Numbered from the stretch's first letter, positions 34,343-44,081 are shown. The stretch: 64,000 nt of DNA from Geminicoccaceae bacterium (GCA_028285265.1 JANQPX010000065.1:124001-188000); one strand, 5' to 3'. Made by a program: numbers and translations. The notes: a model not told the origin generated them from the sequence alone.

Positions 34343-35452
34343 TCAGAAAACCGGCCGCTGCTCCAAAATCCTTGTATGCTGGGGTTTGAACGAGGGGATG
34401 GGCGCCTGTTCCGCTATCTTTAGTTCATCGAGGGCCGGTTCGACTAAGACCTCTACACGCCTGTTTCGCGCTTCATAGGTCTGATCCGCAGTGACCACCC
34501 AAGGGGAGCGTTCGCCAAGCGCCTTCACGTCCCAGATCTGCGCCCCAATTTGTCTCGACTTGAGCTCGGCAAGAACGGCATTGGCGCGTCGCTCTGCCAA
34601 TTTGAGATTGTAATCGGCATCGCCGCTCGTGTCAGTGTAACCGCCGACAGAGACAACGGGTTCCCTCAAGCTCCGCGCGAAGTTCTCGAGTTCGTCCAGT
34701 ATGGCGAGACCGCCTTCTGAAATCGTAGCGTCATTGATGTCGAAGTAGATGGTGAAGGACTTCGCATCCTCAAAGGTCTCAGGTAACGCCAGAACTGGCA
34801 GGCGATCATCCTGCTCCTCGATACTGGCCTCTTCGTAATAGCGCAGCGCTCCCTCATGCAGGGGTAGACCAACCTCGATCAACGTTCGGCCTAAGGGCGT
34901 TTCTACGAGGGAACTATTGATGTTTTGCAAAAAATCGAGGTGCTTGAAAACGGCTTTGACAACTTCATAGACAGTCTCTGGGTCAATGTCCTGCCGCGCC
35001 AAGAGTTGCGTCGACTGCCCGCCTTCGTTCCATAGCGTCGCGACAGCCCTGATATTCTGAGGGGAGGTCTGTACACCGTCTGAGTTGGTATCTGTGGACA
35101 ACAGATCGTCCCAGACGTCGCTTAGCAATGCAAAATCAGCCTCACCTTGATCGAGTAAATTCAACGCTTCTTCATTGCCGAAAGTCTCGATCGCGTCGAG
35201 ATCGATCCCGATTTTTGGCAGGAGTTTAACCTTGATCAGTGAGGCGATACCGAGACCGACTGAATAGCTTTGATCAGCAGACCTGCCTACGACCATCTGA
35301 TAACCCATAGGCTTCTTCGCCATAGCTGCATCGCTGGCCATCGCGAGAACAACGAGGGCGCTGACGAGCACGCTGACATGGCGCATGACCTTAGAACCCC
35401 GCCAAGCCGGCAGGCCAAATGGCGTTGGTTTCGTCGAACTATCGAGCGACAC
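34343..35452 (-). CDS. Shortened TAXI-type binding domain fused to OmpA-like domain
   Basis: 369 residues. The GTG at 35450-35452 has AGGAG eight bases upstream; an ATG 22 codons in (35386) is closer to a normal signal peptide but has poor spacing. A hydrophobic signal (SVLVSALVVLAMASDAAMA) precedes the mature part. Residues about 50-125 read like the first lobe of a TAXI TRAP-type binding protein (VVGRSADQSYSVGLGIASLI, then QGEADFALLSDVWDDLL). Residues about 130-210 then match the end of that family (DPETVYEVVKAVFKHLDFLQ, GLPLHEGALRYYEE), so the central lobe is missing. From about 225 an OmpA domain follows (GGYTDTSGDADYNLKLAERRANAV, then NRRVEV), normally binding peptidoglycan. GYTD replaces the usual GHTD. 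Confidence 0.78.
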   Translation of the reverse strand: MSLDSSTKPTPFGLPAWRGSKVMRHVSVLVSALVVLAMASDAAMAKKPMGYQMVVGRSADQSYSVGLGIASLIKVKLLPKIGIDLDAIETFGNEEALNLLDQGEADFALLSDVWDDLLSTDTNSDGVQTSPQNIRAVATLWNEGGQSTQLLARQDIDPETVYEVVKAVFKHLDFLQNINSSLVETPLGRTLIEVGLPLHEGALRYYEEASIEEQDDRLPVLALPETFEDAKSFTIYFDINDATISEGGLAILDELENFARSLREPVVSVGGYTDTSGDADYNLKLAERRANAVLAELKSRQIGAQIWDVKALGERSPWVVTADQTYEARNRRVEVLVEPALDELKIAEQAPIPSFKPQHTRILEQRPVF

Positions 35453-35564
35453 GAGTTGAACTCCTGAACTGCATGGTCTTGTGGAGACCGATCACCTCTG
35501 GCTTTTCCTCTTTCCCACGAGAGGTTCGGCTACGCGCATATGGCCAATCGATCCACTTCAACAT

Positions 35565-36656
35565 TTAGAGGTATCGAGCGCGCGCTTCGACATAAGCCTG
35601 GTCGGAAATTTCGGTCCAAAGGCCATTTACCTCCCGGAAGTCGGAAAAACTTCGATAGACGGTACTTGAGAACGCATCGTTTCCAGCTGTCGAGGCGACG
35701 ACCTCACGTGCGACCAGCGCTAGACCACGAAAGACAGCAGGATCGAGACGTCGGACTTCGACCCGATAATCATTGATCAGTGTTTTGAGCGCTTCCCCGT
35801 TACGCGCTTGAAACTCGGCATGGATAACGTCGTTCTCAGCGATCGCTGCACTACTAATAAGGGATCGGTCATCAGCTCCGAGCTCGTTCCAGAGCTTGAG
35901 GTTGATGCCTAGAGATTGCGCTGTGCCCGGTTCATGGATGCCGGGATAGTAGTAGTACCGAGCCACATTCTGTAGACCCAGTGCGAAATCGTTCCAAGGA
36001 CCGTTCCACTCCGTTGCGTCTAGACCGCCCTCCTTAAGTGATCGGAGGATCTCATCCGCCGGCAGCGATACCGGCTTTGCGCCTAGTCGACGATAAGTTT
36101 CCCCACCAAGATGCGTGATGCGCATACGGAGGTTTTTGAGATCATCAAGGGCATTGATCTCACGATTGAACCAGCCGGCCATTTGTACACCGGTATTGCC
36201 GCAGAGAAAGGGCTTGATATTGAACTGCGCCGACAGCTGATCCCAAAGTGCCTGACCACCCCCGTGGTGAACCCATGCCTTCATCTCGTTAGCGGCGAGA
36301 CCCAACGGCACTGACGAGAAAAAGCTGAACGTCGGCGACTTATCTGCCCAATAGCTTTCCGCTCCGTGATACATATCGGCGACACCGGATGACACAGCAT
36401 CGAAAGCATCAAAGGCGGGCACAAGCTCTCCGGACGCAAAGAGTTTGACCCGAAGGCGTCCGCCAGATCCTTGTGTAATGCGATCTGCGAATCGCTGCGC
36501 GCCAGTTCCGAGACCTGGGAGGTCCCTCGGCCAAGTCGTCACCAGCTTAAGTTCTCTTCGTCCTTGAGCAATGGCCGGCGCTGCCAGCAAACTCGACGTT
36601 GTAGCCGCTCCTCCCGCGGCAGCTGCAAGCCGACTGATCGCTTTTCTACGTCGCAT
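35565..36656 (-). CDS. TRAP transporter binding protein, DctP family (TakP-like)
   Basis: 363 residues. The N-terminus MRRRKAISRLAAAAGG looks like a twin-arginine signal, ending near APAIAQG. The mature protein has the DctP layout: LKLVTTWPRDLPGLGTGAQR, ADRITQGSGGRLRVKLF, the WFNREINALDDLKNLRMRI segment near residue 170 that carries the ligand-binding Arg, and GGLDATEWNGPWNDFALGL. The last segment is typical of 2-oxoacid-binding TakP-like members. No DctQ or DctM gene is adjacent in this window, so it is an orphan binding protein. It is followed after 112 bp by the TAXI-OmpA gene on the same strand. Confidence 0.9.
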   Translation of the reverse strand: MRRRKAISRLAAAAGGAATTSSLLAAPAIAQGRRELKLVTTWPRDLPGLGTGAQRFADRITQGSGGRLRVKLFASGELVPAFDAFDAVSSGVADMYHGAESYWADKSPTFSFFSSVPLGLAANEMKAWVHHGGGQALWDQLSAQFNIKPFLCGNTGVQMAGWFNREINALDDLKNLRMRITHLGGETYRRLGAKPVSLPADEILRSLKEGGLDATEWNGPWNDFALGLQNVARYYYYPGIHEPGTAQSLGINLKLWNELGADDRSLISSAAIAENDVIHAEFQARNGEALKTLINDYRVEVRRLDPAVFRGLALVAREVVASTAGNDAFSSTVYRSFSDFREVNGLWTEISDQAYVEARARYL

Positions 36657-37231
36657 GGCGCCGGTCTTCCCTATTTTCTTCGACTTTGCGCTTCGGCTTC
36701 TTCGACATTCCGGGTGTCTTGATTCGACAATTGATCCAAGGATCCCGACTTTTCTTGCACGTCCGTCCAGCTATCTAGCGGCACAGGTACAGCTGCTTAT
36801 CCGCCAGGCCGTGCCTTCCTTATCGTCAAGCCTGAGGATCCATGGTCGATACCAACGTCGCAAAGGATATCGTTGATTTATCGATCTTGGGTTTCATCAG
36901 ATAGTTATGCTTGCTCTCATTTGTTTATTAATTCTCTTTTAAATTTTGTACTTTCCTGATCTAGCAAAATTATCCACAGACTCAATTCGAGGAATGCGAA
37001 AGTAGATTTCAGTTTTTTGGGCAAATTTGCAGTTTTTCATTGGGGCAATATTTCCCGCTATGCGTTTTTGACGTTGCCATGAGCTGCTCTTGGACTCGAT
37101 CCTGATCTGGCGGCTTGTAACTTGACCTCGCGTCTCAGCTGGGTGAGCTCACCAGCCTTTCTGCTGACATTCGGTGTCAGCAAAGGCGTGATAGTCACGT
37201 CGACAAGGATCAAAGTCGACAAGGATAGAAA
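36657..37231. other. 575-bp intergenic region, AT-rich, with a single DnaA-box match
   Basis: No gene recognised. The stretch 36880-37060 is distinctly AT-rich, with runs such as TTTATTAATTCTC. TTATCCACA at 36970-36978 matches the DnaA box exactly, but only one copy is present and one such 9-mer is expected by chance every 130 kb or so. It holds the promoters of the divergent DctP and RhtB genes. Confidence 0.4.
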
Positions 37232-37873
37232 ATGGACCAGATCACCACCTACTTGCCAGGGATCCTGCTTGCCTACTCGGCCTTTCTGCTTTCGATCATG
37301 AGTCCCGGTCCCAATGTGCTTGCGATTATGGGTACATCCATGAGCTCCGGCAGACGATCTGGCGTCGCCTTGGCCATGGGAGTGGCAAGTGGCTCGTTTG
37401 TCTGGGCGGTGCTTACCGCAGCTGGCCTTTCGGCGTTAATCAGCTCTTATGCGATCGTGCTGATGGCCATCAAGATTGTCGGCGGGCTCTTTCTTCTTTG
37501 GCTTGCTTACAAGTCATTCAAGTCAGCGGTATCAGAGCATGATATCGAGGCGAAGCAGCTTGAAGGCGGAGCGTTGAGCTGCATGGGCTTTCTGTTGCGT
37601 GGCTTTACAATTCAGATGACCAATCCCAAGGCTGCATTGGCATGGGTCGCGATCATCTCGCTTGGACTATCGTCAACAGCGCCGATTTGGGTTGCCATCG
37701 CTATTGTTCTCGGAACAACGATCTTTTCCGTCGTCATCCATCTACTCTACGCATTGGCATTCTCGACCCCACCAATGGTTCGCCTATATGCGAAGTCGCG
37801 TCGATGGGTTCAGAGCGCCTTAGGTGTCTTCTTTACGTTTGCCGGTCTAAAATTACTGACCAGTAGGGCCTAG
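37232..37873 (+). CDS. LysE/RhtB-family amino-acid exporter
   Basis: 213 residues, six predicted helices. ATG has AAGGA six bases upstream. The signature SIMSPGPNVLAIMGTSMSSG lies at the first helix, and QMTNPKAALAWVAIISLGL near residue 130 marks the second half. These proteins export amino acids such as homoserine, threonine or lysine. Substrate unknown. Confidence 0.9.
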   Translation: MDQITTYLPGILLAYSAFLLSIMSPGPNVLAIMGTSMSSGRRSGVALAMGVASGSFVWAVLTAAGLSALISSYAIVLMAIKIVGGLFLLWLAYKSFKSAVSEHDIEAKQLEGGALSCMGFLLRGFTIQMTNPKAALAWVAIISLGLSSTAPIWVAIAIVLGTTIFSVVIHLLYALAFSTPPMVRLYAKSRRWVQSALGVFFTFAGLKLLTSRA

Positions 37874-38046
37874 CACATCGATCGGGGGGGAGGCTGATCG
37901 AATGTGTCTGATCGCTTATCCAGGTTCAAAAGAAGGGTGAGATGGCCGGCTATCATATCAAGCCTGGGTCGAAGTTCATTCACGTCCGCCAGCCCTCATG
38001 GATTGAGGATGGTCCTCAGAACCAAACCATCGATCATATCGGCATC

Positions 38047-38964
38047 CTACTCAGCGACAAACTTGGCCTTTCGCCATGATGGGCTGTTGATTGACTGAGC
38101 GAGGTGATCCGCAAAGGCGCGGACGCGGGTCGGTTGCCGACGGTTCGGCGGGAAGAGCATCTGCAACGGCGTTGGCGGCGCCTTGAATTCCTCCAGCAGC
38201 GAGACCAAACGGCCGGCATGAAGGTCATCCGAAATATCGAGTTCCGATTTTAGTGCAATACCCGCACCAGCAAGGCACCACATCCGTACCACATGACCGT
38301 CGTTCGACATGCGATAACCTTTGACAATGACCTTTCGCTTACGCGATCCCTTCAGAAAGACCCATTGATTGTCGAGAAGCTCGCCAAAGCGCATCAGGAG
38401 GCATTTATGGTCGAGCAGGTCTTCTGGGGATCCTGGCCTGCCGTTTCGCGTGATGTAGTCGGGCGATGCGCAAACGATTCTGGATCGTTCCCCAAGGGAA
38501 CGCACGCGCAAGGAGCTGTCTGGAATCGGGCCGAAGCGAAGAGCAATATCAACCCCGTCGCCGACAATGTCGGTATAGCCGTCGAAGAGGTGGAGCTCGA
38601 ACTGAACGCCAGGGTTCTTGATCTGGAAACGCTCGATCTCGATCGAAACTAGGTTGCGACCGAGATCGCTTGGAGCGCTGATGCGAATCGGCCCTGAAAG
38701 TGTTTCCGCACTATGACGAATCTTCGATTCGAGTGATGCCGTCTCCTCCAACAGCGGCTCGGCACCATGCCAAAGCGTTCGCCCTGCTTCGGTGAGGCTG
38801 ATCGACCGCGTTGTGCGGTTCAGGAGCGCTACGCCCAAATGGTCTTCGAGAGACGCCAATCGCTCTGAGACCGTCGTTGCCGACAAACCAGTTTCACGCG
38901 CCGCAGCCGCCAGGCTTCCTAGCTCCACGATGCGCTGAAAGAGGCGGAGATGATCGAGATTCAT
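38047..38964 (-). CDS. LysR-family regulator, divergent from the ABM gene
   Basis: 305 residues from the ATG at 38962-38964 (MNLDHLRLFQRI); an ATG eight codons earlier is possible. The helix-turn-helix is GSLAAAARETGLSATTVSERL. The effector domain has the features of the large AaeR/PA-type group (LSGPIRISAPSDLGRNLV, FELHLFDGYTDIVGDGVD). It is divergent from the antibiotic-biosynthesis-monooxygenase gene with about 96 bp between them, and so probably regulates it. Confidence 0.92.
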   Translation of the reverse strand: MNLDHLRLFQRIVELGSLAAAARETGLSATTVSERLASLEDHLGVALLNRTTRSISLTEAGRTLWHGAEPLLEETASLESKIRHSAETLSGPIRISAPSDLGRNLVSIEIERFQIKNPGVQFELHLFDGYTDIVGDGVDIALRFGPIPDSSLRVRSLGERSRIVCASPDYITRNGRPGSPEDLLDHKCLLMRFGELLDNQWVFLKGSRKRKVIVKGYRMSNDGHVVRMWCLAGAGIALKSELDISDDLHAGRLVSLLEEFKAPPTPLQMLFPPNRRQPTRVRAFADHLAQSINSPSWRKAKFVAE

Positions 38965-39060
38965 TATACGTCTTTTCCGGATATTCATTTCTTCATTAGG
39001 GGATTTATCCGGAATATGCGAGCCCCTAAATTCCCATCATCCAGCAACTAGGAGGCCGAC

Positions 39061-39351
39061 ATGGCAAAACTGACCATCACCGGAAATGTGGTTGTAAAGG
39101 AAGACTATATCGACACTGTCCGTGGCGAACTGGAAAAGCTCATTCCCACGACACGAGCCGAGGAGGGGTGCATTCAGTACGATCTTCATCAGGACAACGA
39201 AGACCCGCGCTATTTCATGTTCTACGAGACTTGGGATAGCCGTGAACTCTGGCAACAACACATGCAAAACGACCATCTCAAGGCCTATCTGCAGGCGACT
39301 GACGGGATGGTCGAGAAGTTCTGGGTCCACGAACTGACGCGCATCGCGTGA
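39061..39351 (+). CDS. Antibiotic biosynthesis monooxygenase (ABM) domain protein, YgiN-like
   Basis: 96 residues, ATG with a strong AGGAGG upstream. The fold signature is clear: VKEDYIDTVRGELEKLIPTT, then EEGCIQYDLHQDNEDPRYF, and MFYETWDSRELWQQHMQNDH. Small dimeric enzymes of this family oxidise quinols or phenolic compounds without a cofactor. The divergent LysR gene probably responds to the substrate. Confidence 0.93.
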   Translation: MAKLTITGNVVVKEDYIDTVRGELEKLIPTTRAEEGCIQYDLHQDNEDPRYFMFYETWDSRELWQQHMQNDHLKAYLQATDGMVEKFWVHELTRIA

Positions 39352-39379
39352 GAAAACCCACGAGAAGCCGATCGCTGAC

Positions 39380-39400
39380 GTCGCTGCTCATCGCAGCGAC
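39380..39400 (+). terminator. Hairpin behind the ABM gene
   Basis: GTCGCTGC (39380-39387) and GCAGCGAC (39393-39400) form a perfect 8-bp stem with a 5-base loop, 29 bp after the ABM stop. No T tract follows, so termination would be Rho-assisted or weak. Confidence 0.45.
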
Positions 39401-39616
39401 TTCAGCGCGATAACCCACGCATGGGTTCGTCGGTTCAGATCCCAAACAACCTCAGCTTGGCCCGCCTAGGGGCGATAGCCGAGCCTAACGCGGACACCTC
39501 AGCTGATGATCCGAATGACATAGGTGAAATGGGCTTCGCCAGGACTTGCGAATCAACAGGGCGAACAAAAGTTGGTGATCATGAAACAACTCTCAGTCAA
39601 ATGAGGATCGCCAGCC

Positions 39617-40009
39617 ATGCGAAAGCAGTATCATGCGCGCCAGGTCGGACCCGACCGACATGTCTGGGACGTTCACCGTCTCGTGCGTTTGGCAGCGTCG
39701 AGGCCATCGCAATTCGTGCCATTATCGAGGCTTCGCGAAGTCGACGAAAACTGGTGGTATCAAGACAACACCGTCGTGCCAACGCCTCGTTCGTTCGCCG
39801 ACCACATGAGGCTGGTTCAATCGACAGATTTGAAACACCCGATCATTCTTTGCAGCGGTGGTCGGTTGATGGACGGCATGCATCGCATCGTTAAAGCTTT
39901 ACTTGAAGAACGGGAAGCTATCCTCGCGGTTCAATTCGAAAAAACGCCTGATCCTGACTACATCAACCCAGCACCAGAAAATCTTTCGTATGACGATGAA
40001 GATTTATGA
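39617..40009 (+). CDS. Conserved hypothetical protein with DGMHR motif
   Basis: 130 residues, ATG preceded by GAGG. The protein is coherent throughout: YHARQVGPDRHVWDVHRL near the N-terminus, VPLSRLREVDENWWYQ, then PIILCSGGRLMDGMHRIVKA near residue 85, and PDPDYINPAPENLSYDDEDL at the end. I recognise it as a widespread proteobacterial protein without assigned function. The GRLMDGMHR segment resembles the ParB/sulfiredoxin-type GNRR box, so a ParB-like nuclease or kinase fold is possible. Longer overlapping frames are shadows. Confidence 0.75.
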   Translation: MRKQYHARQVGPDRHVWDVHRLVRLAASRPSQFVPLSRLREVDENWWYQDNTVVPTPRSFADHMRLVQSTDLKHPIILCSGGRLMDGMHRIVKALLEEREAILAVQFEKTPDPDYINPAPENLSYDDEDL

Positions 40010-40289
40010 ATGTGGAACATGAAAAACCACTACTAAACTATTATCAGAAGGCCATTATTGTTGTGATCTAGGACGTTCTTATCTTTGAGTAAACCTCGTA
40101 GCAAGGCCGCCTTGGGCCACCCACAATTCCCTTTGGCGATCCAGCCTTCGCTCATCGTAGTCCTTTCTGTTCGCGCTCGGAGATGACATCTTATGGGATC
40201 CCAACGTCTCTGCGATGATCGCCAGAATCGCAAAAGGGGCTCTGATCCAGGGAACCAGGATCTATTGCCGAGCAGAGGAGGTGATGGAC

Positions 40290-41693
40290 ATGGCGACCAC
40301 CAGCCTCGAAACGAAACGAGCCAGCACAGCAAGGCGTGCACCCAGTCCGCCAGAGCGATGGCCCTTTGGCCATCTTGGTGAACTCAAGAAAGACCCCATC
40401 GGCTTGCTTCTAAAGGCGCGGTCAGCTCACGGCGATATCGTCCGCCTTAAGTTCTGGGCAATGACAGCCCATCTTCTGTCTCACCCCGACTTCATTCAGC
40501 ATGTGCTGCAGCGAAAACAAACGGCGTACGACAAGGATTTGATGCCATTGCGCCGGCTCTACCCCGTGCTTGGCCAGGGCATGGTGACAGCAGATGGCGA
40601 GATTTGGCAGCGCCAGCGAGACGTAGCGCGCCCTGCGTTTCATCAACGAGAGATCCAATCCTTTGGGCCGGCCATTACATCAACAGCCGAGGCTCTCGTC
40701 GACCGATGGAAGCGGCTGGCAGCCTCGGCTGAGCCGATCGATGTTCATCAGGAGATGATGCATGTCGCGCTCAATATTGCAGGCCGTGCGCTATTTGGCG
40801 TGGATCTCAAGCAAGAGGCGATCGAAGCGAGTCGTGTTCTAAATGTTATCATGGAGGCGGGTCAGCGGCGCGTCCGCAACATGGTTGCGCTGCCGATGAT
40901 CATCCCGACATCCACGAATCGTCAGATCAGCCGATCGCGCCGCGCGCTGGAGAAGATGATCGATCGAATGATCGATCAACGGCTGGCGGACACCAGCGAC
41001 GACCACAAACGCGGTGTACCCGATCTTTTTACCAGGCTCCTGACCGAACATGACGCGCTCGAAGCCTCGAGACGAAGCACTCAATTCTATGACGAGGCCA
41101 TTACGCTTTTGCTCGCGGGTCATGAGACTACCGCAAGTGCGCTTGTCTTTTCTCTTCACCTTCTTGGACGCCACCCCAGGGTGATGGGGATGTTGCGCGA
41201 GGAGGCGAGGGCGGTTCTTGGCGGTCGTGCGGCCGCGATCGAAGATCTTCCCCGCTTGCCGTTTACACGTATGGTGATTGACGAGTCGCTTCGCCTCTAT
41301 CCTCCTGCTTGGATCATGGATCGAAATGCGGTCGATGATGACGAAATCGGTGGTTATCCCATCGCGAAGGGCAGTTTACTTCTGATGTCACCTTATGTGA
41401 TGCATCGTCATCCCGCTTATTGGCCTGATCCAGAGCGTTTCGATCCGCGTCGCTTTGAGAAGGACGAGGCAACCAAGCGACCACGTCATGTCTACTTTCC
41501 CTTCAGCCTCGGGCCGAGAGTCTGCATCGGTGCAAGCTTCGCGCTTACTGAAGCGGTGATGGTGCTAGCGACCCTTGCAGCGCATGTCGACGTTCGTCTC
41601 GTCGACGGCCATGTCTTACAGCTGGATCCAAGCATCACCCTTCGCCCGAAAAACGGCCTGCCAATGTTCGTTCGACCACTCCAGTACGACTAG
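40290..41693 (+). CDS. Cytochrome P450
   Basis: 467 residues from the ATG at 40290, which is eight bases after AGAGGAGG; a longer frame to 40215 and an ATG at 40284 are less likely. The I-helix is LLLAGHETTASAL near residue 290, the K-helix ExxR is DESLRLYPP, and the haem loop FPFSLGPRVCIGASFAL carries the ligand Cys. The N-terminus has no membrane anchor, so it is soluble. The LLLAGHETTA and ESLRLYPPAW segments resemble fatty-acid/terpene hydroxylases of the CYP102/110/4 type more than actinobacterial P450s. No ferredoxin or reductase gene is adjacent. Substrate unknown. Confidence 0.93.
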   Translation: MATTSLETKRASTARRAPSPPERWPFGHLGELKKDPIGLLLKARSAHGDIVRLKFWAMTAHLLSHPDFIQHVLQRKQTAYDKDLMPLRRLYPVLGQGMVTADGEIWQRQRDVARPAFHQREIQSFGPAITSTAEALVDRWKRLAASAEPIDVHQEMMHVALNIAGRALFGVDLKQEAIEASRVLNVIMEAGQRRVRNMVALPMIIPTSTNRQISRSRRALEKMIDRMIDQRLADTSDDHKRGVPDLFTRLLTEHDALEASRRSTQFYDEAITLLLAGHETTASALVFSLHLLGRHPRVMGMLREEARAVLGGRAAAIEDLPRLPFTRMVIDESLRLYPPAWIMDRNAVDDDEIGGYPIAKGSLLLMSPYVMHRHPAYWPDPERFDPRRFEKDEATKRPRHVYFPFSLGPRVCIGASFALTEAVMVLATLAAHVDVRLVDGHVLQLDPSITLRPKNGLPMFVRPLQYD

Positions 41694-41944
41694 AGCGTTC
41701 GTGCATGCCAGCAGTGGCCCAAGAGAGCCCTGGGCCGATGTCGGATATTGAGATGACCTAACCGTCTGAATCAGACCCTGAGGTGCAGCATTGCTGCTAA
41801 GGTTGCTGGCCCCGTGGGGGCAGGCATCAGATCGAGGATCGAATTGGGAAACGCCTCATTCTAGCCTAAGGACCACGATCAACGTCCTGTTGTTCGTCGA
41901 TCGACGACAACCTTCATCTCGTACCATGTTTGCAAACCTGAGAA

Positions 41945-42592
41945 TCACGCCAGGCCGAGCCGTTCGGGAACCTGCGCTAGCTCGGCAATAGGCTCGGCTC
42001 CATGCGCTGCGAGTTTTGCCGCTGGCGTATCTCGAGCCAATCCCAGGCAGCGCATGCCGGCCGCCTCTGCAGCACGGACACCGCTAACACTGTCCTCAAT
42101 GACGACTGCGCGTTCAGGAGACGTCCTCAACGCCTTGGCAGCATGAAGAAAAAGCCCTGGGTCGGGCTTGGCGACACCGACGTCGTGTGCCGAGAAGATG
42201 CGTCCCTCAACCCGAGGCCAAAGACCTGTGCGTGTGAGGGTGACATCCATTTTGCGCATCGGTCCATTGGAGGCGACGCAATAGTGAATGCCCGCTTTGT
42301 CGAACCGGTCCAATAAGGCGTGTGCTCCCTCAATGGCGACGACCTCATGGCCGAGGGTCTCGATCATTCGCTCATAGAAGCCTTCGACCCAGCCATCGGG
42401 CAGTGCAGCGCCTAGGGCCCGGGCTTGATCGAAGGCGCTTTTTACGGTGCCGCCAACAAAGAGATCCATTGCGTCCTCGGTGCTCAGGGGCAGCCCATGG
42501 CGGGTCATGTCTTCGGCAAGGATTCGATTTGTGATGGTCTCAGAATCGACAAGCACGCCATCGCAATCGAGAATCACCAGTTCGACGCTCAT
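41945..42592 (-). CDS. HAD-superfamily hydrolase (beta-phosphoglucomutase/phosphatase-like)
   Basis: 215 residues from the ATG at 42590-42592, with AAGGA five bases upstream. HAD motif I is LVILDCDGVLVDSE with the nucleophile Asp; motif II is the Ser/Thr in CVASNG; motif III and IV are KPDPGLFLHAA and VVIEDSVSGVRAA. The subgroup contains 2-deoxyglucose-6-phosphatase, beta-phosphoglucomutase and phosphoglycolate phosphatase-like enzymes. Substrate not predictable. Confidence 0.93.
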   Translation of the reverse strand: MSVELVILDCDGVLVDSETITNRILAEDMTRHGLPLSTEDAMDLFVGGTVKSAFDQARALGAALPDGWVEGFYERMIETLGHEVVAIEGAHALLDRFDKAGIHYCVASNGPMRKMDVTLTRTGLWPRVEGRIFSAHDVGVAKPDPGLFLHAAKALRTSPERAVVIEDSVSGVRAAEAAGMRCLGLARDTPAAKLAAHGAEPIAELAQVPERLGLA

Positions 42593-43184
42593 AACAATCC
42601 TTTGCACAGTGTCGTCAAAATCTCTCAGCTTCGTTGTGGTCACCCGAAGAAAAGAGTGACACCAATCAGGACAACCCTTGCTCCATCAATTATGTCGGCA
42701 GCTGAGATCGGGTAGAGCAGCTTTGGGTGCTCAAAATGGTGGTCTCAGTTGCGGCGCACGTCCACGTTGTATCGTTTGCGATATTGGGATGGCAACTAAC
42801 GATAGGATTGAGGAAAGCTGGCGTTGAAGTGCCGAAGACTGCCACAACCAGCCTCTTGCGGACTGCCGCCGACATGTCTTTGAAAGAGAAGGGAAGGATG
42901 CCGGTCGTCGATACTAAGACCTTCAGGGAACTCCGTAACGTTTCCCCCCTCGAGCGCTTCTTGATCGATAAGCTTCCGTGCGCGCGGCACGATCGACGCC
43001 AGATTCCCGGATCAGTCTTGCGGCCACATACATCTCGAAAATCAGCATGATGTCATGCTAGTCGATCGATCCTTTGTTGCCGAAGGACTAGGATTTCCCT
43101 ATCCGAAAAACGCCGAAATGAAAGGCTAGAGCATGCCAAGATACGCACATCGCCTGGCAGCTTGATCTCCATGGCGCCGCGTCT
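42593..43184. other. 592-bp intergenic region
   Basis: No convincing gene. A 107-codon plus frame (42727-43050) begins with a hydrophobic stretch but ends in a non-coding-like basic tail and has no ribosome-binding site. It may hold decayed sequence. Confidence 0.4.
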
Positions 43185-44081
43185 ATGAGAACTCCAAGGA
43201 CCGAGCATCTGGCAATGCTGGTCGTTGCGACGTCTGGTCTCGCATGGGGCATCTTTTGGATTCCGCTAAGAGCACTGGACGGAGCGGGGATCGCCGGTGT
43301 TTGGGCGATTGTGCTCTTTTATCTGCTGCCGGCCCTTGTCCTTGCACCCCTCTTTTGGTTCCGCCGTCGCCAAATGCAGGACGGTGGATGGTCACTCCAT
43401 ATTGCTGGAATGCTCGCTGGTACGGCCTTGGTTTTCTATGCGGGCGCGCTTGTGTTCACCGATGTGGTTCGCGCCTTGCTCCTGTTCTACCTGACACCGC
43501 TCTGGAGCACAGTGTTGGCTCGAATCGTAATCGGCGAGGTGATAACCGGGCGGCGCTGGGGTACGATCGGGCTCGCTCTCATGGGGCTTTTGGTGATTTT
43601 AAAGGTCGATACGGGGTTCAGTGGCTCGATCGGGCCGGGAGACTGGATGGGCTTCGCATCCGGGATTATCTGGGCCGTGGCTGCGGTTTGGATGAAATCC
43701 GACTCCAGCAGTAACGGGATCGACTTCACGTTGTCCTATTTCGCGTGGGGAAGTGTTGTGGCGCTGTTGCTCACGACCTTGCCACTCCAAGGCTCGCAAT
43801 CGGCTCCTGATTGGGAGATCATAAGGGATACCCTACCGTGGATCTTACCGGTCGTTCTCTTTCTCGTCATTCCGCCGACGCTTGCCGTGATGTGGGGTGC
43901 GACTGTGCTCAGTCCCGGTCTACTTGGCATTTTGTTTATGACGGAGATCAGCGCTGGCACCATTACAGCTGCTATCTGGGCTAATGAACCGTTCGGCCTC
44001 CGGGAGGTCCTTGGCGTGATCTTGATCACGGCGGCTGGCCTCTTTGAGCCAGTCGTTGAGATCTATCGGGGTGAGCGCTAA
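43185..44081 (+). CDS. EamA/DMT-family transporter
   Basis: 298 residues, ten predicted membrane helices in two EamA repeats. The repeats show the usual segments GLAWGIFWIPLRALDGAG in helix 1, LLLFYLTPLWSTVLARI at the end of the first repeat, and GILFMTEISAGTITAAIW in the second. Substrate unknown; members export metabolites or amino acids. Confidence 0.9.
   Translation: MRTPRTEHLAMLVVATSGLAWGIFWIPLRALDGAGIAGVWAIVLFYLLPALVLAPLFWFRRRQMQDGGWSLHIAGMLAGTALVFYAGALVFTDVVRALLLFYLTPLWSTVLARIVIGEVITGRRWGTIGLALMGLLVILKVDTGFSGSIGPGDWMGFASGIIWAVAAVWMKSDSSSNGIDFTLSYFAWGSVVALLLTTLPLQGSQSAPDWEIIRDTLPWILPVVLFLVIPPTLAVMWGATVLSPGLLGILFMTEISAGTITAAIWANEPFGLREVLGVILITAAGLFEPVVEIYRGER

Noticed and set aside
36970..36978. 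Exact DnaA box near an AT-rich stretch, possible replication origin
   Set aside because: Only one box, no iterons and no replication genes; one match in 64 kb is within chance.
42727..43050. 107-codon plus frame
   Set aside because: No ribosome-binding site and a tail of non-coding character.
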